From positions 1-64,000 of IMG/VR virus record IMGVR_UViG_3300025120_000001: a stretch of 64,000 nt of DNA; one strand, written 5' to 3'. Source of the stretch: a virus. Shown piece by piece: positions 62,401-64,000 of this stretch; the first letter of the stretch is position 1; each line of letters opens with the position of its first letter. The notes under the pieces are model-generated. The model ran no database searches and was not told the origin of the DNA. It saw only the letters and a list, made by a program, of their open reading frames with translations. A program made the translations under genes and the position numbers.

Positions 62401-63596
62401 TTATATACAGAACCACCTTCCATTCTACCTTCTGATAAAGCAAAGTTTAGAGATCTTGCATCTCTATAAAATCCACCAGCAGTTTTAGAGAACCTAGCCA
62501 TATTAGTTACATTCTCACCTGCTTTTTTAGTTGTATTTAGTGCTTTAAAGGCACCCATTGTTTCAGGCAAGAGTATTTTACCTAGTATATTATCCCCTGA
62601 CTTTACACCTTGAAAAATATCTCTAACCTTTTCAATCTTTTTCATTCCTTGGACAAAGTCTTTTGTTGCTTTGAAAGCTTTACCAACTTTAAAACTTTGA
62701 CCAATTCTACCTAATGCTTTAGTAAGCTTAGCAACATTGTAACCAGTTCTTGCTACAGCTGCTGCACCAGTTGCGGCTGCTGCTGGAGCTCCAACACCAC
62801 TTGCAGCTAATAATGCAGTACCTCCCCACATTATAGCTTCTTCAATTGCAATTGAACCAATGATACCTAAAGTATATCCGGCATTTAAAACAAAATTGTT
62901 AAACCCAGCTCCAAACCCATCTCTACTTGAGCTACCTATTCTAACAGCATCTTCATATTCTATGGCGCTTTTAAGATCCATTACATCATCTTCAAACCAA
63001 CCTCTATAAGAGCTTAAATAACCTGTACCTACAAGTTTAGTAAGCTGACCAAACATTCTACCTGTATCTTCCCATCCACTAGAATTTTCATTATAATATG
63101 CTTCATTATCTCTATAAGCATGAAACCCCAATCTGCTAAAGGCTGGAGATGCATAGTATCTATCAAATTGAGTTGCCGCAACACCAGAGTAAACTGGATC
63201 TACTATGTTTGTATTAGCATCTCCAAATGTAGAATCCTGCTTTCCATATGTAGGTTTTAGTTTTTCTACATTTTCAAAAGCTCTAATCTTACCTTGCATT
63301 GTAGCTGTATTAGGCGGATTACTTTGAGAGTTTTGATTAAATCTACCCATTGACGGAGCAGGAAGAGGTGAGTTAATATTATGCGTAGGCGGAGGAAAAA
63401 ATCTATTAATACTTGCTGAAGCATTGCTAAGCATAGCTTCATACTCCGGATCTACAGATTGATCAAAAGCTTCCAAATCAGTTGGGATTTCTAAATCAGC
63501 TATTGTTTCAAAAACAAATTGATCTTCGGGTACACCAACTGGTGTATTAGCTATCTCATTGTTAAACATTATATTATCAAACTTATCTTCAACCAT
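47496..63596 (-). CDS. 5366-residue giant protein: virion RNA polymerase-like, with zincin motif
   Basis: Start ATG 63596, 17 nt after the preceding gene. A hydrophobic Ala/Gly-rich region (about residues 230-290) could cross or perforate a membrane. HEAFH (2199-2203) in KYAYHEAFHAVFRMLL is a zincin site with a later Glu in LEEYMADQFE. GADFDIDKLYI (DFDID, residues 3986-3990) resembles the DxDxD metal-binding loop of double-psi beta-barrel RNA polymerases, with Ile instead of the usual Gly. crAss-like phages package such an enzyme to transcribe early genes. Long helical stretches fill the rest; the C-terminal 300 residues are acidic with repeated FSIDxDGN. Whether it is cleaved into smaller units is unknown. 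Confidence 0.75.
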   Translation of the reverse strand: MVEDKFDNIMFNNEIANTPVGVPEDQFVFETIADLEIPTDLEAFDQSVDPEYEAMLSNASASINRFFPPPTHNINSPLPAPSMGRFNQNSQSNPPNTATMQGKIRAFENVEKLKPTYGKQDSTFGDANTNIVDPVYSGVAATQFDRYYASPAFSRLGFHAYRDNEAYYNENSSGWEDTGRMFGQLTKLVGTGYLSSYRGWFEDDVMDLKSAIEYEDAVRIGSSSRDGFGAGFNNFVLNAGYTLGIIGSIAIEEAIMWGGTALLAASGVGAPAAAATGAAAVARTGYNVAKLTKALGRIGQSFKVGKAFKATKDFVQGMKKIEKVRDIFQGVKSGDNILGKILLPETMGAFKALNTTKKAGENVTNMARFSKTAGGFYRDARSLNFALSEGRMEGGSVYKEQWQKNYLIQRQKNKLAGLGEELSTEQMAKVEQDAKSAAFTTTMWNAPVIYLSNQLLLGNAFGGFKRSFSQIAKESIDSGFGRIVRGKAATKVVKEGANAGKRQVQKGIYEGVEDSFLNWKFIAKKLKSDGLRGGATMAAYGALRYSAANISEGLQEVYQEAVSAGVKDYYTAIQFDPMAGGSALFSSSLSSGLGAQMGSQGLETFMSGFFMGGVINLPQKAIFQGIPTLYTIGTDKAAFDKHKANKKTTLDNLVSYMNKHGDSMAMDPSNPLMNPDQMNFIVQKQASEAMEQAQSEGDIMNFMDTRDMAEFQNLKTLFETGKQEFFKEQLQDYLELTDQELAEAFPSEKARAKEGKLRSQIQENLGRLEQMEKDFNENKDKLTITADPSLYEPGSKQHEKETLKFLAQRHARDLYLFTKDGFQRAAERTEKIYDQLASHPIIKELAANDLTVLTTKEAMMEEMAALRTEVEVLDQPGAKREKNRRAKKLKLLEDISAILYDPKRQKKDGGFDRRSLQTKLTPAIVKYLEYIGKDKKAFVNNEMIKDVIDLIIDSDHLNARQFMYDKALRVMTDPEYLNDMLKRSELYFQFAYKNKMSLFRESIERFINKEEINVLLNQFANVGVYLGQEDMLLFGATGDPKYLTNFFNQDGPVNQIDDPVLYEKVQAAISVYRQTASDILKKDAETRAEEAKESAQDPVKRDQSVSSILDDAGIEGPDSKMVGKTAGESPYLDEVLKRVYQEKRGMLLKLGAKKIPTWEQFLEESLSKDIMRGYNGLKKVWFQTLQGLDGDAKMEVFNSDKGFKEWLSLQRTNDLVGEVLKEASSGRTGISLKIFLPELKDEQGVTEEDDKTKGKDSSNATIDILEKLVINPETEEATSFYVLVDKAGNILDEAMYEAAGLDPILAEGFTSKGKAESARAKLSNYVPTMDSFEFDGQTLNYGDRIQDSKTKKWYVVVSTKPTVEKYGNLLVLEEGKAYTLDPKQRIKKATRLKEGDFLKRFTPEVFNAGKAKLPANASKLRVDEATAAIPHRNDATTNYQEVLEIGRRRYDFILKNLTEKELNELEVIVTKNEQGGAILDREGGYLKFEDKEKNPFIRTTKSPYNIGLKLKSSTSKRINAKLEEAGIPIAMDAEGKATGMVGYIPNGDVILTDANGQAINPLSITKDQIKDLFNYSGPAETAASDIQRNFAIQFQIMNSIAEKMGDSESLVTTLEDIGGVNFFTTPGELVFDKKDKPVLDLNVQGVDGVTVVLENKKGKDGTVSTRFITNAERGEGSKVKKKIIAEMNAQNPNLYSGASNASRYVMVVKSSSGVYSYFPIKSDSLSTEGTAALAETLIKRSAETLKENVQEVEVKKGKKTKQTKDLKFNSIFNQEVNAGEVQDSPGFYMASKPGYTFEVNVGANGSVFIRAYDRKLKQSHNIIMSAEQVQEYAEFDNKEKFIEALITNYNDYISNIDVTDKAFAKKKVFFENLQKNGQLKKDAFKISFDKNVTTEEIEQSVTTQISPNVRGASKLIANIKGVQVSDIKNTAIISMTTTGRSTSADGNTSPSEEAETEDGPTASDGPAAEIASIEELSQEEYDKQKSNDFQGLSKDQREYLAQKLSEQGEKALTIRELEILGSPMGTSIRLLSKTKYNVDNPTSNAATSDTGAVQKDRAALIAERNNLLAKIEVRQVKIRKDSVGKLKNSEIMKKLLSDKEIIKLQKQLAKVESDLGNTANKISDNLNLEDLKHIDEFLSWASSNLPDFISIEDIRTLGDNMKSGGERVGAFVMAMSRIAGNEKINGKLYVGATSKYAYHEAFHAVFRMLLNSDQQNVYYKLAKTEVLSKLRSEGKSLKVELEKLRNGDINKYRNWSQESLEKEYLEEYMADQFEIFKQSPAKTKTDSFIKSLFNKILEWIRNVLGKYNATQLQALYKDISAGKFKNSQAVSNPFTDSATMGITLDASKLLRYSSSTPAKGKEVYKTIPNKQGRGIVSAITARVVDLEMFNEDPNFNIVDTVEESIDAFKALYNIDNAQYANVSTQQLLNLSNITNAFENFRKDIVDSVVQELELYDIKLEMMDDLDMENEMEYGLRTTEQYGKDASQVGGTRSLSSFLRKYIATTTLSEKDEFGNEYINPEADPDDRIKIIIPVDFASAYSGFLKAASGTSDPVRILQQIYMFSQNNPQTKAVQEKLFNDLGLVWEDQLENGIIPGETNDNLLFQALLKGFENFKVDYLFLHTNTADGQTLAYSAANRDDAHTQVEKWETEYKHRRRLYLSDPALKDDASDQLDVLLDYLNPKDPIGYISNKKLAEVAVKVSEVLSKTMGIKLHPDYIQYSIAGNIVQPTKLQKETAAKGKKRLGPTKWQQQILNSRTDVISIEWDDIVYMKEQFDANENLMSQTGEEGVYNRLRKLGLGNSMFDETVGSSVFKNPAGDLVYAHQLPTFHLKRIAQLNDVDNNAKALQDLIDKDPYLASNYLLNDPAFRQMSREGLLKVTRIAGSKASRGIEVDGDGGVVEKYDRNEEGVNYGDFNPKQILHALLSAYTAGVNPKSGKIKRGVIPEGQDEMIALAPVLLRVIEASNTGDMVELPIIQAVKTNAQGDAEVTDAALDAYEKNIEGEFARIQRELDPATRTEELHPGYNATKDGQNRQVEIRDKSGKIIGYNRAFKFTNNKLVLSPKDSPSTQLETGRLLDTEATVARLRAGTQKIFIKDEQGATSMGFFAEGESTNLEMSIGEVKEIKKKKKFVKKKGDKATFNRVKLVGSRKVSQLTMTNIYDKLGDAISDNKTTTHIKEATVGNNTYWVESDKMKDFIEGNKEFYVYELVDENILELDNEQLVEREKQAAEQEDYDIATAIRDLLNVRTFNYAAELEKLIRENAALPADQREVLTLDSALSKIGKDKKQLRAYMRSRIDQEFVQFNRDINSEFYRIDENGKPILELPKFLSQGVQRNENSTGSEAEFQRANEKLNLTGNRTYNTKQIFINDWINTSSMNDVLLGDQALTLKDAVDAVKRAKMQNAAYYSAASRIASPQHGILNPLQKISMFATTDPIGTSIHTGEDIEQADAQNWMSLKAFRYMWFGFGKLTETQSALLNKIEDGADISVDEIFGAAGAVKKQEMLNSKKLVYGDGKVFDKFSVVPLTKALTSYKDKNGNWVAKPGREDLHNMRVKMEQYEQDQLDKGIDTVAMVAPLSALKMMKKNITPIDALVGSGNTITQKESKLLGPANTGSYMARRLDFESTSETDESFGDDQVMELDANYMGLQVLNPSNKSEIIDPTQIKTLITGEQSDNTEVILNGELTTIGAIKLAYNRAVDSRLKQKYLDKRNLNFDMESDYAMDELHKSIDAKKLSPDLISFLKYAQTALKASASSAQLLEFFSFDEEGNPNFDFAQDTPIVAQKFKQLFLSYFSKGVMSEKLPGTAAALLSDYGFKQYRKIYSTEQVDGKSYIDRQEIIRTDDFQNNYSIDDVQKYGNEVLDLSDDNQDKFDSLNERLKNMKEGEFIIVKDRLRPDMKEYKDGEYTGIKYTESMMPVHSKDAYTMYDQVPSKSIPEVLSKMFGIRIPSQDNHSTVNIKVVDFLPVFYGSTIVSARELVEVSGADFDIDKLYIQMKDGYTTLEATKEKTKIYDVVVDMYEHKTEVDATGDPVDIWVVDNLAQAQEQLNLIKDGGRGKNFGEIQEALGTTKDGATYYEIPHKRGDNKRIYIRGTQPSRSIIKDKLRVKGKPYTKPKMQKVIKEYTNDFESYLKWVNKAVQKSGSTFAEAAAKANDRTKNSLSDKDLEAARKLGFSPNAIKALRMLNLPMNEKAFKSYHKKTGRYPFSSGYNNEILDFKYSMMGHAGNTTRDGDQSAISYEPADMEILKDTWSWISGEVPQLAEMLSEDGIDANNLFGKWKGFANNKEGAKSIGAAVLPNLYLSLIQEEGIKMIPGGGYELNIGGQVYNGLFNEDKVNGKTVDRSKELKEDGTLGRRKQYIISALITAMTDNAKERLAAKLGLSRNALAIVTTMSAMGVPIRTSVAMMNHPTIREAYQLEKRAPAFEFDVKEFIEDKMDSLKAAAATYDLATEEDFGATGVSQASLIDGSQDPMLKYKSEEELEDKVDRAADNGVEAITREQVLRDYAILDQFVKAFDVSGFLRPMGDLLNLAKGFGKDTNDVYKVSKAREDLGIDLTDAEFDMLPPNEMPIFDLRPVFSADRWQRGMLDIHDEFVGSILPKVFLDESAGFKNIFSSLDTNYKRFTKDERAVINNDMLSYITLQGYLNYLNNNPMSVLGIPTNTLLYPEEGTKDIVDTYDEIKELNGDKYNFFLDGFIRPESATSEGNKTGISMLTANTLTPLNDSQKLDVQNGFQELYADPLTRALSMKVLNYMIVKDGLQPVYRSIIASINPEMFADYMSTLPSTSQAFAAMDDAQMMANFGMSFRDLKLNFIREYGLHPKTAKLLKKKSMSSSAVFNGKSLVNQARKPFTLDYVESNPDKLFVIFDNESGTGTSNSKAVRGANNVISIVIKKDLSNNKESYYTGAEINTASNEIQQQIEKIKQNIDSFSGGVMIQNEIDNAELMGLQEFSVELYDDLLQKMEDNFGYQAVGLTDKQVKKEGKEVNRKAKNQALYLNDQFDRATITVDLYKGISARPKFEKNDEFETRKFAKIAKDKGKKYGSNVTQVKKGFKLRTVYEGKGERSIAEFPQVMGFMVDGQTRYFQLVRHAGPEYGNIGEGLSQDIATGTFAEYIEVDIMGSVAQTPVGFIFGERPTNNSVKETVKEANPGEDSSDDGSGRSSRDPSVVYDAVEYEYGTDSTLDAMLDKAYDNFIFKDKLDKAGWLNTPVAKDIIQNYQEKISNESSDIEIDGKDIKIGGTSIADQVNESEEADSFSIDNDGNEVTTENDLADALDDAEDLDTFSIDSDGNPVESGENANEGLDTIDNKEKLEAYVSTLSMGNLMSLKKVGEAFNRDYSSIDALMKEFEKTSSTMEEFIEQLKSCF

Positions 63597-63613
63597 ACTA
63601 TATTAAATTAAGA

Positions 63614-64000
63614 TTATGAGTTTTCTTCCACTTGCTCTGGCGTAAGTTTGCCGAACATGAAGTTAAAATTATCTCCTTCTTTTGGATCAGTTATTTTATC
63701 TGGATTAGTTTTTTTCCACTTATCCCTTTGACTTTTATTCTGAGATCCTATTTTTTGTAATTCATATAAATACTTTCTCATATAATAATCTAATTCCTGT
63801 CTTGATCCTTGACCGATTGCAATGCCTTCATCATTAACTAATTGCTTAGTAAACTGAGCAGCATCATATTCTCCAGTATCACCGTTGAATTGTAGTATTT
63901 GATAGTTCATATTATAACCACCTTCAGTACCTTCTGTTATAGAGAATGAGCCACCGGCAGGAACAGCTCTTTGAAAACTAGCATCTTCACTACTTGCTAT
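63614..64000 (-). CDS. C-terminal part of a protein cut by the window edge
   Basis: The open frame continues past the ATG at 63910 to the edge without a stop (residues IASSEDASFQRAVPAGGSFS lie before the internal Met), so the gene probably starts beyond 64000. The visible 128 residues have a Gly/Ser-rich strand part, then helices starting LDYYMRKYLYELQKIG and a Lys-rich end. Just upstream of the giant polymerase-like gene, so a virion or cargo protein is likely. No family recognised. Confidence 0.6.
   Translation of the reverse strand: MASSEDASFQRAVPAGGSFSITEGTEGGYNMNYQILQFNGDTGEYDAAQFTKQLVNDEGIAIGQGSRQELDYYMRKYLYELQKIGSQNKSQRDKWKKTNPDKITDPKEGDNFNFMFGKLTPEQVEENS

Noticed and set aside
1-64000. 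CRISPR array, integrase, attachment site or insertion sequence
   Set aside because: No evenly spaced repeats, no integrase or transposase motifs and no terminal inverted repeats were seen; the gene content fits a lytic phage.
1-64000. Alternative genetic code (stop-codon reassignment as in some crAss-like phages)
   Set aside because: TAA, TGA and TAG are all used as stops at sensible gene ends (for example TAG at 5040, 8240 and 17915), and no gene is interrupted by one; no suppressor tRNA was found.

Overview
The window is a piece of the genome of a lytic, tailed double-stranded DNA phage that infects a Bacteroidetes (Bacteroidota) host. It most resembles the crAss-like phages (Crassvirales) and related flavobacterial phages. 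The reasons are: AT-rich DNA using the standard code; A/T-rich leaders before start codons with almost no Shine-Dalgarno sequences; two promoter-like sites of the Bacteroidetes type (TTTG, 20 nt, TATATTTG); a compact phage replication set; and two enormous head-to-tail reading frames (5366 and 1926 codons). The larger one carries an RNA-polymerase-like DxDxD motif, as in the virion RNA polymerases of crAss-like phages. No capsid, portal or terminase gene lies in the window, so the assignment rests on replication genes and giant proteins only.

Layout. (1) Positions 1-1575 hold no credible gene but are packed with strong RNA hairpins, are richer in G+C than the genes, and end in a terminator-like hairpin. 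I read this as one giant structured non-coding RNA, or two adjacent ones, on the + strand; its left end may lie outside the window. (2) Positions 1592-31456 (+) are an early/middle region of about 57 tightly packed, mostly overlapping genes. They include many tiny membrane proteins, peptidoglycan-directed enzymes (YkuD-like L,D-transpeptidase, DUF1287, DUF2459), an SF2 helicase and a phage-borne ClpS adaptor. The replication and recombination genes follow: uracil-DNA glycosylase, DnaA-domain-IV-like protein, DnaB-like helicase, Sak4-like ATPase, SSB-like protein, primase, RusA, PD-(D/E)XK nuclease and family B DNA polymerase. A MoxR ATPase/VWA-metallopeptidase pair with two related partner proteins sits among them. 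One gene (12645-13067) is inverted inside this region. (3) Positions 31613-38518 (-) are a late cassette: two fibre/spike-like proteins, several small Lys/Arg/Gly-rich proteins, a 3-TM holin and small membrane proteins. (4) Positions 38633-41664 (+) hold class I ribonucleotide reductase (NrdB, NrdA), a structured RNA element and tRNA-Arg(TCT). (5) Positions 41716-64000 (-) hold the 1926- and 5366-residue proteins and the C-terminal end of another protein cut by the window edge.

How it works together: the + strand genes make dNTPs, copy, repair and recombine the genome and remodel the envelope. The - strand genes supply adsorption proteins, lysis proteins and the giant polypeptides that are probably packaged and injected. 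A bidirectional terminator at 31492-31538 and another at 41692-41717 separate the opposing units. The most novel-looking items are the ornate RNA at the left end and the 5366-residue protein combining a zincin HEAFH motif with a DFDID polymerase-like motif.
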